DNA from: Carboxydothermus pertinax
Lineage (GTDB): Bacteria; Bacillota; Z-2901; Carboxydothermales; Carboxydothermaceae
Assembly (NCBI RefSeq): GCF_001950255.1
Contig: NZ_BDJK01000006.1
Coordinates: 62,001-126,000, forward strand
Length of the DNA: 64,000 bases
Reading direction: 5' to 3'
Part shown: positions 43,853-53,055 of the stretch, piece by piece
Position numbering within the stretch: the first letter of the stretch is position 1
How the letters are laid out: the number at the start of each line of letters is the position of its first letter
Made by a program: the position numbers and the translations under genes
The notes under the pieces: model-generated
Databases searched by the model: none
What the model saw: only the letters and a program-made list of their open reading frames with translations
What the model was told of the DNA's origin: nothing

Positions 43853-46800
43853 ATGGATTTAGGTTTTTTACTTAATGGCCTCTCGCTGCAGGCTTTGTTT
43901 GGGGTAATGCTTCTTTTGGTTGGGGAACTGCTTGCCCTACTGCGGTGGAAAAACTTAATTCAATTACTAATTATTTCAAGCATTGCGGAAATAGGTTACG
44001 TACTTTTGGGATTGGGCACGGGTACCCATGTGGGGACTTCTGGAGCTCTCTTGCATTTGGAATATCAAATTGTAATGAGAGGATTAGTCTTTTTAGCTGC
44101 GGCGGCATTTATTTTTCGAGGTCATTCTGCAAGCGTGGAAAAGCTTCAAGGTATAGGTAGAAAAATGCCGGTTACGGCAACCTTGTTTGGTTTTGGATTG
44201 TTTTCTGTGATGGGTTTATCTCCCTTTAAAGGTTCTATTAGTAAATTTTTAATTATTTATGCTGCTATTGAGAGTGGGCATTGGTTGTCAGCGGCAATAG
44301 CTACCTTTGGCAGTATCATTGAGGCAGTGTATTTCCTTCAGGTCTTTCAAAAACTGTGCTTTGAAGATTCTGTCCAGGAAGGATCCGGTGCCGAAAAAGT
44401 CAGGGAAACTTCTCCGGGTTTAATGGCAGTTTTACTGGTTTTGGGTGTTCTTACCGCTTTAATGGGCTTAATTCCGGAACCTTTCATTCACGGTGCTGAA
44501 CGTGCTGCCGCCGTATTGTTAGGGAGTACAGGTCCGGACCAATTACCTGTCTTTGAATCTCCCTGGTCTATCTTAGTTCTCGTTCCCTATGTGGGTGGAT
44601 TTATCGTCTATCTTGCAGGCTGTTTTTCCCAGGCCTTACGTAATATCCTGGCGGTTGGTATTACCGGCACAACGGTTTATTTGACCTGGCTTGCCGGTGA
44701 TTTTGATAGCTTATCTAAATTTTTCGCCTTGCTTATGGCCTTTATCGGTTTTTTAGTTACCCTTTACTCGGTGGGTTATTTTAAAGCTAAACCGTACGCA
44801 AACCGTTACTTCTTCTTTTTACTGTTAATGTTGGGTACTTTGCTCGGTTTAACCACCAGCAAGGAGCTGGGGAATTTTTATGTCTTCTGGGAATTAATGA
44901 CCTGGACTTCTTACTTTTTGGTTATTCAAGAGCAAACTCAAAAAGCTCTGCGTGCCGGTTTTAAATATTTTATTATGTGTACCTCCGGAGCTTATATTAT
45001 GCTTTTGGCAATTTTAACGTTGCATGTAAAACTTGGGTCTTTAGATCTGACGACAATTTCTGCAAATTTACAGGTTTTATCTCCCGGTCTTATGTTAGTG
45101 GTTTTGGGAATGTTTATTATTGGCTTTGGGGTCAAAGCAGGCTTGGTGCCGCTGCATAGCTGGTTGCCGGACGCTCACCCGGTGGCACCTTCGTCTATTT
45201 CAGCCCCAATGTCAGGGATTTTGACCAAAACCGGTATTTACGGACTTATCCGCATCCTTTTTGTGGTTTTTGGGGTAAGTTTACTGACTAAATTAGGTAC
45301 TACCGGTCAATTTTCCACCATTGGGTTTATAATCTCCTTGCTTGGAGCGTTTACCCTTTTGTACGGCGAAATTATGGCCCTGCTACAGACCGATGTGAAG
45401 AAAATGCTGGCCTATTCAACGATGGCCCAGGTAGGGGAGATAGTAATTACTCTGGGAGTAGGGACTTATTTGAGTTTTATCGGTGCTCTTTACCATATTT
45501 TAAATCATGCTATTATGAAAAATCTGTTATTCCTGGCTGTGGGTGCTTTAATCTTGCGCGTAAAAAGTCAGGAGATAAATAAGCTTAAAGGTATCGGCCG
45601 GGTGATGCCGGTAACGTCTTTATGTTTTAGTATCGGGATCTTAGCCATAATGGGTTTGCCACCCTTCAACGGGTTTATCAGTAAATTTTTAATGCTGTAC
45701 GCGCTGGTCCAATCCGGTCATCTGGCACTGGCAGGTTTAATTCTTTTAGGCAGTATCCTCGGTGGTTTTTATTACCTGAAAGTGGTTAGAATTATTTTCT
45801 TTGAAAAGTATGAGGGACCGGCCCGGCAGGAAGCCCCGATTACCATGTTGATACCAATTGTGATTTTAACGGGTTTATCCATTTTTAATGGCGTATATCC
45901 GCAAGCGGGTCTGGCTTTAATTAAGCCGGTGGCAGATTTAATTGCGGCTAAAGGACATATGGCCGTAACGGCTATTCCTAAAATTACTATCTCCTGGCCA
46001 ATAGTTACGCTAATTCCGATGGTGGGGGCACTCTTTGCTTACTTTTTCGGAAGACGTTCAGCTAAAGTTAGCGGTTGGTTAGCAGTTGCAACTATGGTGG
46101 CAACGCTTGCCACAGTATTAGCGGTATCCACTGGCCTGGACATATTTTCCCGGAGTTTTGCTTTCCTCATCGCCTTTATTGGTGTTTTAAATTTACTTTA
46201 TTCCCTGGGATATATGGAACATGAACATGCCCAAAATCGCTTTTACCTGTTCTTTACGTTAATGATTGGCGGCCTTTTGGGTGTAGCGGTAAGTAAGGAT
46301 CTCTTCAATTTCTTTGCTTTCTGGGAAATCATGAGCAGCTGGACTCTGTACTTTGTGATTATTCATGAGGAAACCAGCGAGGCATTGCGGGAAGGGTTCA
46401 AGTACTTCATCTTTAATTATGTTGGAGCCAATTTGCTGCTTCTGGGACTACTTGTATTAACAGTTAACGCCGGCACCTTTGAAATGAGTGAGCTGGCCGG
46501 GCGGTTAAGTGCCCTGCCTACAGGTCTGGTGGCTCTTGGCTCAATCTTAATGTTGATTGGTTTTGCCATGAAAGCTGCGATGTTACCTTTCCGCATCGAT
46601 TATCAAATGCATCCCCCTACCGCCCCAACACCGGTGAGCGGTTATATTTCTTCGGTGCTTTTAAAAAGTGCGCCTTTTGGGATGGTTAAATTATTTTATG
46701 TATTTGGAGGCGTTGCTCTTTTAAGCAAGCTGGGCCAGATAGGAGATATGCCAAGCCTCATGTACATCCTTGCCTGGGTGAGCGGCTTAACGATTTTAAT

Positions 46801-47677
46801 GGCTGCGGCATTGGCTTTGCTGCAAAGTGGTATGAAACGCCTGCTTATTTATCATACGGTAAGTCAGATGGGTTATATCATCTTGGGAATAAGCCTGGGC
46901 TCTTCTTTAGGTCTGGCTGGAGGATTATTGCATTTAGTTAACCATATGCTGTTTAAGAACCTGCTTTTCTTGGTTGCCGGTGCCATTATGGTAAAAACCG
47001 GTATAGGGGATCTGGACAGGTTAGGAGGAATAGGCCGAAAAATGCCGGTAACTCTCAGTGTCTTTGCGATTGGGACATTCTCTATTGCCGGTATTCCGCC
47101 TTTTAATGGTTTTACCTCTAAATGGCTAATCTATGAAGCGGCCATGGAGAAAGGATATGTATTTTTAGCGTTATTATCTTTGTTAGCAAGTGTTTTGACC
47201 CTGGCTTCGTTCCTTAAGTTTTTACATTCTGCCTTTTTTGGACAAATGCCTAAGGAGTTGGAGAATGTAACTGAAGCACCCTGGACAATGCAAATTCCTA
47301 TGGTGATTTTAGCTGTTTTATGTATGGTGTTTGGGATTTTCCCGGGGATACCACTTGCTACTATTGCTGCCATCGAGAGGTCGTTGGGGCTGACACCGGT
47401 TTCAGTTTCCCTTTTCGGGATTGATTCCGGCCTGGGTACCTGGAATGCCGGAATTATTGCGGTGTTTATGGCAATAGCCTTTATTGTGGGCCTTAGTATT
47501 TATTTTGTGGGCAATGGGAAAATCCGCTATACCAAAATCTATACCTGCGGTGTAACTACTTTAACTCCCGAAGAGGTACATGTTAATTCGCATAATCTCT
47601 ATGAGTCCCCCAAAGGGTTAATTAATGGATGGATTAAGTTTTTACACCGGGTTGCCGGTTTGGGTAAGGGGGTGTGA
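43853..47677 (+). CDS. cooM: CooM, giant fused antiporter-like subunit of the energy-converting hydrogenase
   Basis: The 1274-residue membrane protein is related to NuoL/NuoM and Mrp antiporter subunits. The block GIGRxMPVT...PPFNGFxSK(F/W)L occurs three times (about residues 100-140, 580-620 and 1063-1100), showing one partial and two fuller antiporter modules fused in one chain. LVPLHSWLPDAHPVAPS (about 430-446) is the proton-channel motif of NuoM-like proteins. It would couple H2 evolution to ion pumping. AAAGGAGGAAAG precedes the ATG. The stop overlaps the start region of cooK. Confidence 0.93.
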   Translation: MDLGFLLNGLSLQALFGVMLLLVGELLALLRWKNLIQLLIISSIAEIGYVLLGLGTGTHVGTSGALLHLEYQIVMRGLVFLAAAAFIFRGHSASVEKLQGIGRKMPVTATLFGFGLFSVMGLSPFKGSISKFLIIYAAIESGHWLSAAIATFGSIIEAVYFLQVFQKLCFEDSVQEGSGAEKVRETSPGLMAVLLVLGVLTALMGLIPEPFIHGAERAAAVLLGSTGPDQLPVFESPWSILVLVPYVGGFIVYLAGCFSQALRNILAVGITGTTVYLTWLAGDFDSLSKFFALLMAFIGFLVTLYSVGYFKAKPYANRYFFFLLLMLGTLLGLTTSKELGNFYVFWELMTWTSYFLVIQEQTQKALRAGFKYFIMCTSGAYIMLLAILTLHVKLGSLDLTTISANLQVLSPGLMLVVLGMFIIGFGVKAGLVPLHSWLPDAHPVAPSSISAPMSGILTKTGIYGLIRILFVVFGVSLLTKLGTTGQFSTIGFIISLLGAFTLLYGEIMALLQTDVKKMLAYSTMAQVGEIVITLGVGTYLSFIGALYHILNHAIMKNLLFLAVGALILRVKSQEINKLKGIGRVMPVTSLCFSIGILAIMGLPPFNGFISKFLMLYALVQSGHLALAGLILLGSILGGFYYLKVVRIIFFEKYEGPARQEAPITMLIPIVILTGLSIFNGVYPQAGLALIKPVADLIAAKGHMAVTAIPKITISWPIVTLIPMVGALFAYFFGRRSAKVSGWLAVATMVATLATVLAVSTGLDIFSRSFAFLIAFIGVLNLLYSLGYMEHEHAQNRFYLFFTLMIGGLLGVAVSKDLFNFFAFWEIMSSWTLYFVIIHEETSEALREGFKYFIFNYVGANLLLLGLLVLTVNAGTFEMSELAGRLSALPTGLVALGSILMLIGFAMKAAMLPFRIDYQMHPPTAPTPVSGYISSVLLKSAPFGMVKLFYVFGGVALLSKLGQIGDMPSLMYILAWVSGLTILMAAALALLQSGMKRLLIYHTVSQMGYIILGISLGSSLGLAGGLLHLVNHMLFKNLLFLVAGAIMVKTGIGDLDRLGGIGRKMPVTLSVFAIGTFSIAGIPPFNGFTSKWLIYEAAMEKGYVFLALLSLLASVLTLASFLKFLHSAFFGQMPKELENVTEAPWTMQIPMVILAVLCMVFGIFPGIPLATIAAIERSLGLTPVSVSLFGIDSGLGTWNAGIIAVFMAIAFIVGLSIYFVGNGKIRYTKIYTCGVTTLTPEEVHVNSHNLYESPKGLINGWIKFLHRVAGLGKGV

Positions 47678-47679
47678 TT

Positions 47680-48645
47680 GTGACGGATATTGGTCATTTA
47701 ATTTTTAATTTCCTGCTCTTTCCCGGTGGCCTGTTTGCTTTAGTCCTTGGTTTGCTTCTGATGGGAATTGACCGCAAAATTGTTGCCCGCGCCCAGAGAC
47801 GGGTGGGGCCACCTCTTTACCAGCCCTTTATTGACCTGGCCAAATTAACCCTGAAGGAGGTGGTTGTGCCCGAGACGGCACACCTGCCGGCTTTCAGGTT
47901 AGCGCCGTTGTTAGGGTTTGCTGGGATGCTGGTAGCAGTAACCCTGATCCCTGTTGCGGGGGTCTATCCAGGTTTGAACTATGCGGGAGATTTGCTGGTT
48001 TTACTTTATTTGTTGTCCTTGCCGGCTATTGCCTTGATAGTCGGAGGTTCGGCCTCCAGTTCCCCCTTTGGGGCTATAGGTTCCTCGCGGGAGATGGTCA
48101 TGATGATGGCTTATGAGTTGCCGTTACTGATAGTCCTGGTGACCGTTGCTTTAAAGGTTGGATTTGCAACCGGCGGTATTGCCACCTTTTCTTTAAGTAA
48201 AATTGTCCAGTACCAAGTGGAAAACGGAGCTTTACTGTTTGATTACACCATGTTACCGGCTCTCTTAGCTTTTCTGGTTTTTATCCCTGGTACTATAGGG
48301 GTTGTTCCCTTTGATATCCCTGAGGCGGAAACGGAAATTGTTGAAGGCCCTATTCTGGAGTATTCCGGGAGTTGGCTTGCGTTATTTAAGCTAACCAACG
48401 CCCTAAAAATGGTAGTGGTACTGGGTTTAGCCGTAGCACTATTTTTTCCAACGCCTTTGGGCGAAAATACCATGCTCAATCTCTTGTGGTATTTTCTAAA
48501 ATGTTTAATCTTACTGGTTATTTCGATAACCATTATTCGCTCCAGCACGGGAAGGGTACGGATAGATCAGGCCTTTAAATTTTATCTCAAGTATCCCACA
48601 GTACTGGCATTAATCAGCTTGATTTTAACGTTAGTAAAAGGGTAG
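47680..48645 (+). CDS. cooK: CooK, NuoH-like membrane subunit
   Basis: The protein is about 321 residues with eight membrane helices. It resembles NuoH/HycD/EchB: RAQRRVGPPLYQPFIDLAKLTLKE is the conserved quinone/hydrogenase-docking loop (about 35-60) and FDIPEAETEIVEGPILEYSG is the late signature. It anchors the hydrogenase module to the membrane. GTG 47680 is preferred over GTG 47674 because GGGGG is better spaced for it. It lies between cooM and cooL. Confidence 0.93.
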   Translation: MTDIGHLIFNFLLFPGGLFALVLGLLLMGIDRKIVARAQRRVGPPLYQPFIDLAKLTLKEVVVPETAHLPAFRLAPLLGFAGMLVAVTLIPVAGVYPGLNYAGDLLVLLYLLSLPAIALIVGGSASSSPFGAIGSSREMVMMMAYELPLLIVLVTVALKVGFATGGIATFSLSKIVQYQVENGALLFDYTMLPALLAFLVFIPGTIGVVPFDIPEAETEIVEGPILEYSGSWLALFKLTNALKMVVVLGLAVALFFPTPLGENTMLNLLWYFLKCLILLVISITIIRSSTGRVRIDQAFKFYLKYPTVLALISLILTLVKG

Positions 48646-48657
48646 GGGGGTGTCCGG

Positions 48658-49089
48658 ATGAGAAAGATTCTGCAAAAAATTGCGAAAAAATCACCGTGGT
48701 TATACCGCATAAATGCGGGATCCTGTAACGGCTGTGACGTGGAACTGGCGACCACAGCCTGTATCCCTCGTTATGACGTGGAACGCTTGGGTTGTAAATA
48801 TTGTGGTAGCCCAAAACATGCGGATATAGTTTTAATTACTGGGCCTCTTACTGCCCGGGTTAAGGAAAAGGTTTTGCGCCTTTACGAGGAAATTCCTGAG
48901 CCAAAAGTGACGGTAGCCATCGGAGTATGTCCCATATCTGGAGGGGTATTTAGAGATAGTTATGCCATTACCGGCCCTATTGATAACTTTATTCCGGTAG
49001 ATGTCAATGTACCGGGCTGTCCTCCCAGACCCCAGGCGATTATTGACGGGATTATCGAAGCTATCAAAATTTGGGAAACCAGGTTGTAA
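48658..49089 (+). CDS. cooL: CooL, hydrogenase small subunit (NuoB-like)
   Basis: The 143-residue protein has Cys ligands for the proximal [4Fe-4S] cluster: NAGSCNGCDVE (about residues 19-29), GVCPISGG and VPGCPPRP. It belongs to the group 4 [NiFe] hydrogenase small subunits. It passes electrons from CooX to the NiFe site in CooH. The gene sits 12 bp after cooK with GGGGGG upstream of the ATG. Confidence 0.93.
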   Translation: MRKILQKIAKKSPWLYRINAGSCNGCDVELATTACIPRYDVERLGCKYCGSPKHADIVLITGPLTARVKEKVLRLYEEIPEPKVTVAIGVCPISGGVFRDSYAITGPIDNFIPVDVNVPGCPPRPQAIIDGIIEAIKIWETRL

Positions 49090-49102
49090 AGGGGAGTTAC
49101 CC

Positions 49103-49600
49103 ATGTCTTCGTTTTTAAAAATCGCCCTGCGTAATTTGTTCAAGAGTCCAACAACCGACCCATATCCCTTTGGTGAAACCTTTGTTCCTGAGGGACTGCG
49201 GGGAAAGGCCAAATATAATGCCGGGGCTTGTATTGCCTGCAGGATGTGTGAGCATGTGTGTGCCGGGGGAGCCATTCAAATCCGGGAAGTGGCCGATAAA
49301 AGTGGCCTTGAGTTCATCCTGTGGCATAATACCTGTACCTTCTGTGGCCTTTGCGAATATTACTGCCCTACCAAAGCCATTCGTTTAACGGAAGATTATC
49401 ATACCGCTCACCGGCAAGAGGATAAATACAGATATGTGGAAAAAGGATTCATAAAATATGTAAATTGTGCCGGATGTGGTACACCTATGGTACCAATTTC
49501 TCCTGAATTATTGCAGCGAGCTTATGAGCACGTAAACAAGGAAATTGAAATGTTAAGGCATTTATGCCCTAAATGCCGCCAAAAACGAGCTCTCCGCTGA
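49103..49600 (+). CDS. cooX: CooX, polyferredoxin subunit (2 x [4Fe-4S])
   Basis: The 165-residue protein has two [4Fe-4S] motifs, CIACRMCEHVCAGGA and CTFCGLCEYYCPT (about residues 43-92). A C-terminal zinc-ribbon-like pair (CAGCGTP, CPKCRQK) comes from four further Cys. It relays electrons from CooF to CooL. ATG 49103 follows GGGGAG; longer upstream frames overlap cooL and are not used. Confidence 0.92.
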   Translation: MSSFLKIALRNLFKSPTTDPYPFGETFVPEGLRGKAKYNAGACIACRMCEHVCAGGAIQIREVADKSGLEFILWHNTCTFCGLCEYYCPTKAIRLTEDYHTAHRQEDKYRYVEKGFIKYVNCAGCGTPMVPISPELLQRAYEHVNKEIEMLRHLCPKCRQKRALR

Positions 49601-49617
49601 GGAAGGGAGGAAAGAAG

Positions 49618-50160
49618 ATGGTACGGAATATTCAGGAGGAATTTACAGAAAAACTGACCCGGGCGTTGGGGGCAGAATTTTCTTTGCGGTGGGAGAGAAA
49701 TTCTAAAGGAGTTGTTACTGGTTGGTGTAGGCTCCACGACCACCGCCATATTACCACTGTGGCTTTGATAGTGGCAAGTTTGGGAGGCCGGGTAATTACT
49801 ATCACAGCTTATAAAACGAAAGATGACCAACAAAGGGATAGCCATGAGATTGCTTACCATTTTGACCTGGATGGCTGTACCTGTACGGTTACCATTGAAG
49901 TACCCGGAGATAGTGGTAAAGTTAATTCCATAACCCCGATTTTAAAAAGTGCCGATTGGACGGAACGCGAATTACAAGAATTATATGGTATTAAAGTAGT
50001 CGGCCATCCCAATCCAAAGAGATTATTCCTCGATGATACTATTGATGAGGGAATAATGAATGACTTTATCCCTTTATCAATTGCTATGCAGGGAGCTACC
50101 AGTAAAACTTTGTGGGAAAAGGTCTTAGCGGCTACTTCCCAGGAGGGAGAGGTTAAATGA
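49618..50160 (+). CDS. cooU: CooU, NuoC-like subunit
   Basis: The 180-residue protein has DWTERELQELYGIKVVGHPNPKRLFLDD (about residues 120-147), the signature of the 30-kDa complex I/hydrogenase subunit. It binds next to CooH. GGAAGGGAGG precedes ATG 49618; an upstream in-frame ATG at 49573 lies in cooX and would add 15 residues. The stop overlaps the cooH start by four bases. Confidence 0.92.
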   Translation: MVRNIQEEFTEKLTRALGAEFSLRWERNSKGVVTGWCRLHDHRHITTVALIVASLGGRVITITAYKTKDDQQRDSHEIAYHFDLDGCTCTVTIEVPGDSGKVNSITPILKSADWTERELQELYGIKVVGHPNPKRLFLDDTIDEGIMNDFIPLSIAMQGATSKTLWEKVLAATSQEGEVK

Positions 50161-51239
50161 GCACTTATACAATCCCCGTAGGTCCGCTACATGTGGCCCT
50201 GGAAGAGCCGATGTATTTCCGGGTTGAGGTAGAGGGAGAGACTATTGTAGGTCTGGAGTTAACGGCAGGGCATGTGCACCGGGGTATCGAGTATCTGGCA
50301 ATGAAACGTAATATATATCAAAATTTAACTTTGCTTGAAAGGGTTTGTTCTTTGTGCTCCAATAACCATCCCTTTACCTACTGCATGGCCCTGGAGAAAA
50401 TTGCCGGTATTCAAATTCCGGAAAGGGCCGAATATTTAAGGGTTATAGCTGATGAAATAAAAAGAATAGCTTCCCATTTGTTTAATATTGCTATGCTGGC
50501 TCATATCATTGGCTTTGACTCATTATTCATGCATGTTATGGAGTTACGGGAGATAGTCCAGGATATAAAAGAGACTATTTACGGGAATCGAATGGACCTG
50601 GCTGCTAACTGCATTGGCGGCGTAAGATATGACCTGTCAGAGGAAAAGATTAAATATCTGGCGAGACAGTTAGACAACCTGAAGAAGCCTTTAGAAGAAA
50701 TTACCCGTATTTATATGAACAATAAATTTGTTCGGGCTCGGACTGAAGGGGTAGGGATATTACCTAAAGATGAAGCTCTCCGCTATGGGGTGGTTGGGCC
50801 TGTAGCCCGGGGGTCCGGTATAAATAATGATGTCCGGGTAAAGAGTCCGTATGCTGCTTACGACAAGCTCAAGGTTAATGTTCAGGTAGAAACTGGTTGT
50901 GATGTTAAAGCAAGAGCCCTGGTTAGACTGAGAGAAATTCAGGAAGCTATCAATATTATTCAACATTGTCTAAAAGAGATTCCGGACGGTCCAACGTGTA
51001 TAGACTATTTGCCGGAAATTCCCGCAGGAGAGGCGGTAGCCAAGTCCGAGGCTCCGCGGGGAGAATTGATTTATTATCTACGCACCAATGGTTCAGATAT
51101 TCCGGAACGCATTAAGTGGCGGGTACCAACTTATATGAACTGGGAAGCACTTAAGGTTATGATGCCGGGTAATAAAGTGGCTGACATTCCCCTCATTATT
51201 AATAGTATTGATCCCTGTATTTCCTGCACCGAAAGATAA
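50157..51239 (+). CDS. cooH: CooH, [NiFe] hydrogenase large subunit
   Basis: The 360-residue group 4 large subunit has both Cys pairs that hold the NiFe site: RVCSLCSNNH (about residues 62-71) and DPCISCTER at the C-terminus. There is no C-terminal peptide after CTER, so no protease cleavage should be needed. It would reduce protons to H2 with electrons from CO oxidation. It overlaps cooU (ATGA) and is followed by hypA. Confidence 0.95.
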   Translation: MSTYTIPVGPLHVALEEPMYFRVEVEGETIVGLELTAGHVHRGIEYLAMKRNIYQNLTLLERVCSLCSNNHPFTYCMALEKIAGIQIPERAEYLRVIADEIKRIASHLFNIAMLAHIIGFDSLFMHVMELREIVQDIKETIYGNRMDLAANCIGGVRYDLSEEKIKYLARQLDNLKKPLEEITRIYMNNKFVRARTEGVGILPKDEALRYGVVGPVARGSGINNDVRVKSPYAAYDKLKVNVQVETGCDVKARALVRLREIQEAINIIQHCLKEIPDGPTCIDYLPEIPAGEAVAKSEAPRGELIYYLRTNGSDIPERIKWRVPTYMNWEALKVMMPGNKVADIPLIINSIDPCISCTER

Positions 51240-51260
51240 TATAAAAAAGGATGCGGTGCT

Positions 51261-51605
51261 ATGCATGAAATGGCTATAGTGGATAGTCTTTTTCAGATTA
51301 TCGATGCCAAAGTAAAAGAGCATCAAATAAAAAAAATTTTAAAAGTAAAGCTTAAGGTTGGCGAGATGACAGTGGTGGAACCTATGACCTTAACTGCGTG
51401 TTTTAAAGTTTATGCGCAAAATACCGTTGCCGAGGGTGCGGAGTTGGTTATCGAGCGAGTCCCACTGATGGGAAAATGTCGGGAGTGTAACAAGGTGTTC
51501 CGGGTTTATAACTATAACTTTAAATGTCCGCAATGTGGGACCGGATTTGTTGACATTGTTGCCGGAAAGGAATTGTATGTGGAGAATTTAGAAGTTGAAA
51601 AGTAA
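51261..51605 (+). CDS. hypA: hydrogenase nickel incorporation protein HypA
   Basis: The 114-residue protein begins MHEMAIV (the N-terminal Met-His binds nickel) and has a zinc-binding domain with CRECNKVF and CPQCGTG (about residues 73-95). It helps insert nickel into CooH. Location inside the coo operon is usual for this genus. AAAGGATG-like spacing is weaker than in its neighbours but acceptable. Confidence 0.95.
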   Translation: MHEMAIVDSLFQIIDAKVKEHQIKKILKVKLKVGEMTVVEPMTLTACFKVYAQNTVAEGAELVIERVPLMGKCRECNKVFRVYNYNFKCPQCGTGFVDIVAGKELYVENLEVEK

Positions 51606-51671
51606 AGGGTGAATGTTAAAAGTTTTGTATTTTCAAAGGATAGACAGCAATTGAAAGGAGGTAATTTTAAA

Positions 51672-52235
51672 ATGGTTAAAACTAAAGAAAATTTCTTTAT
51701 TTATGCTGACCCACGAAAGTGTATGGGTTGCAAAAATTGTGAGTTAGCCTGTGCTTTGGCTCATGCCGACTGTGATTTGCATTCTGCGGTTGCCCAGGGT
51801 TTACATTTGCAACCAAGAAATTCGGTGGTCCAGGTTGAAGACATGGCTATGCCTATTCAGTGCAGGCAATGTGAAGATGCACCTTGTGCCCATGCCTGTC
51901 CTACCGGAGCAATATATCAAGAAGATAGGTATGTGAAAATTAATGAAAGTAATTGTATTGGCTGTAAAGTTTGTTCCATGGTGTGTCCATTTGGCGCTAT
52001 TATTATAGTAAAAGATGAAAAAGATAAAGTTAATGGCAGAACTAAAAATGGTAAAGCAAGGAAATGTGATCTTTGTTTAAGCAGAAGGCAAGATAATCAA
52101 GAAGTAACTTGTGCTTGTGTTGCGGCATGTCCCACTAAAGCTATAACCCTGGTGGATTACGAAAGTTATCGCAAGAAACTTTTTGAAGAAAGAGGAAAAG
52201 AACTGGTAAGGGCTCATACCAGGACTAAGATCTAG
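51672..52235 (+). CDS. cooF: CooF, ferredoxin-like electron-transfer subunit
   Basis: The 187-residue polyferredoxin has four Cys clusters: CMGCKNCELAC, CRQCEDAPCAHACPTGA, CIGCKVCSMVCPFGA and CDLC...CACVAACPTKA. It carries electrons from CO dehydrogenase to the hydrogenase. ATG 52 bases after the hypA gene region is set by GGAGG at 51657. In C. hydrogenoformans-type operons cooS follows cooF; here only a hairpin and a convergent regulator gene follow. Confidence 0.92.
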   Translation: MVKTKENFFIYADPRKCMGCKNCELACALAHADCDLHSAVAQGLHLQPRNSVVQVEDMAMPIQCRQCEDAPCAHACPTGAIYQEDRYVKINESNCIGCKVCSMVCPFGAIIIVKDEKDKVNGRTKNGKARKCDLCLSRRQDNQEVTCACVAACPTKAITLVDYESYRKKLFEERGKELVRAHTRTKI

Positions 52236-52262
52236 AGTGGAAATTCCCTTTAATTCGAAAAA

Positions 52263-52274
52263 CGGTAGCTACCG
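52263..52274. repeat. 12-bp perfect palindrome after cooF
   Basis: CGGTAGCTACCG lies 28 bp after the cooF stop, where cooS would be expected to begin soon. It may be an RNA hairpin or mark a rearrangement joint. No T run follows. Confidence 0.4.
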
Positions 52275-52305
52275 AAAAAAGAAAAAATTAAGGAGAAATA
52301 AAAAT

Positions 52306-52348
52306 AAAAAAGTAGCGGGGATGAAACTAATTCCGCTACTTTTTTTAT
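52306..52348. terminator. bidirectional terminator between cooF and the XRE gene
   Basis: AAAAAGTAGCGG pairs with CCGCTACTTTTTTT and both outer sides are A/T runs. It ends the coo operon on the plus strand and the regulator gene on the minus strand. Confidence 0.8.
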
Positions 52349-52749
52349 TTTATGTACGGTAAAATGGTTTTGGTAATTTTTGTAATTAATTTTAATTCTA
52401 ATGAAGAACATTTATGTAATAAATTTACCAGCTCACTGTCAAATTTATCGGCAGGGGGTAAATAATTATATGATAGGGTATTTTCTTGAACTTTAGGTTG
52501 CTCATAAAGGTTTCTACCAGAAACAAGATATTCGATAGAGATATGTAAACAATTACATATTTTTATTAAAACAGAAAGACTCATTTGTCGTTCTCCCCGT
52601 TCTAATTGTCCTACATAATAATCGGAAAGTCCCAGGATTTCAGCGAAATCTTCCCGGGAAAGGTTTAATTTTTTTCTTTCCTCCCTTATTCTTTGCCCAA
52701 TCGCTTTTAAATCTAAGTCATATTTAAACGAATTTTCCATTCTGCTCAC
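52345..52749 (-). CDS. XRE-family transcriptional regulator
   Basis: The 134-residue protein has an HTH_3 domain at about 15-75 (IREERKKLNLSREDFAEILGLSDYYVGQLERGERQMSLSVLIKICNCL) and a short C-terminal region. It is convergent with the coo operon, occupying the place of cooS. Many sporulation-related regulators of Clostridia look like this, and the divergent gene encodes a Spo0E-like protein. No evidence ties it to CO regulation. Confidence 0.82.
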   Translation of the reverse strand: MSRMENSFKYDLDLKAIGQRIREERKKLNLSREDFAEILGLSDYYVGQLERGERQMSLSVLIKICNCLHISIEYLVSGRNLYEQPKVQENTLSYNYLPPADKFDSELVNLLHKCSSLELKLITKITKTILPYIK

Positions 52750-52889
52750 TCCCGTTAGAAATAACTGTACCTGAAATTAGTTCAAAGATAAATTTGCTGT
52801 TAGCTTAAAAATAGTATTTGCAATAAGCCTAAAATAATGTAAAATAATGTATGAAATTTTATTTATAGGGAGTGAGAAGGGTGGGGAAA

Positions 52890-53036
52890 ATGGATAAAAT
52901 CGAAATTGCCAGAAATCTCTTAAATAATGCTGCAAAGATGAATATGAACAAGGAAATTATTTTAAAGATAAGCCAAAAAATCGACCACTACATAGTAGAA
53001 CATTTTAGTAAAGGTGGGGGCCCAAAAAAGTTATAG
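52890..53036 (+). CDS. Spo0E-like aspartyl-phosphate phosphatase
   Basis: The 48-residue protein reads MDKIEIARNLLNNAAK and then ISQKIDHYIVEHF, the Spo0E signature SxxxDxxI. Family members remove the phosphate from Spo0A and delay sporulation. The ATG at 52890 follows GAAGGGTGGGG; a GTG at 52881 is also possible. It is divergent from an XRE regulator and is followed by a strong terminator. Confidence 0.8.
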   Translation: MDKIEIARNLLNNAAKMNMNKEIILKISQKIDHYIVEHFSKGGGPKKL

Positions 53037-53055
53037 GGGCAGGGTAAAATAGCAT

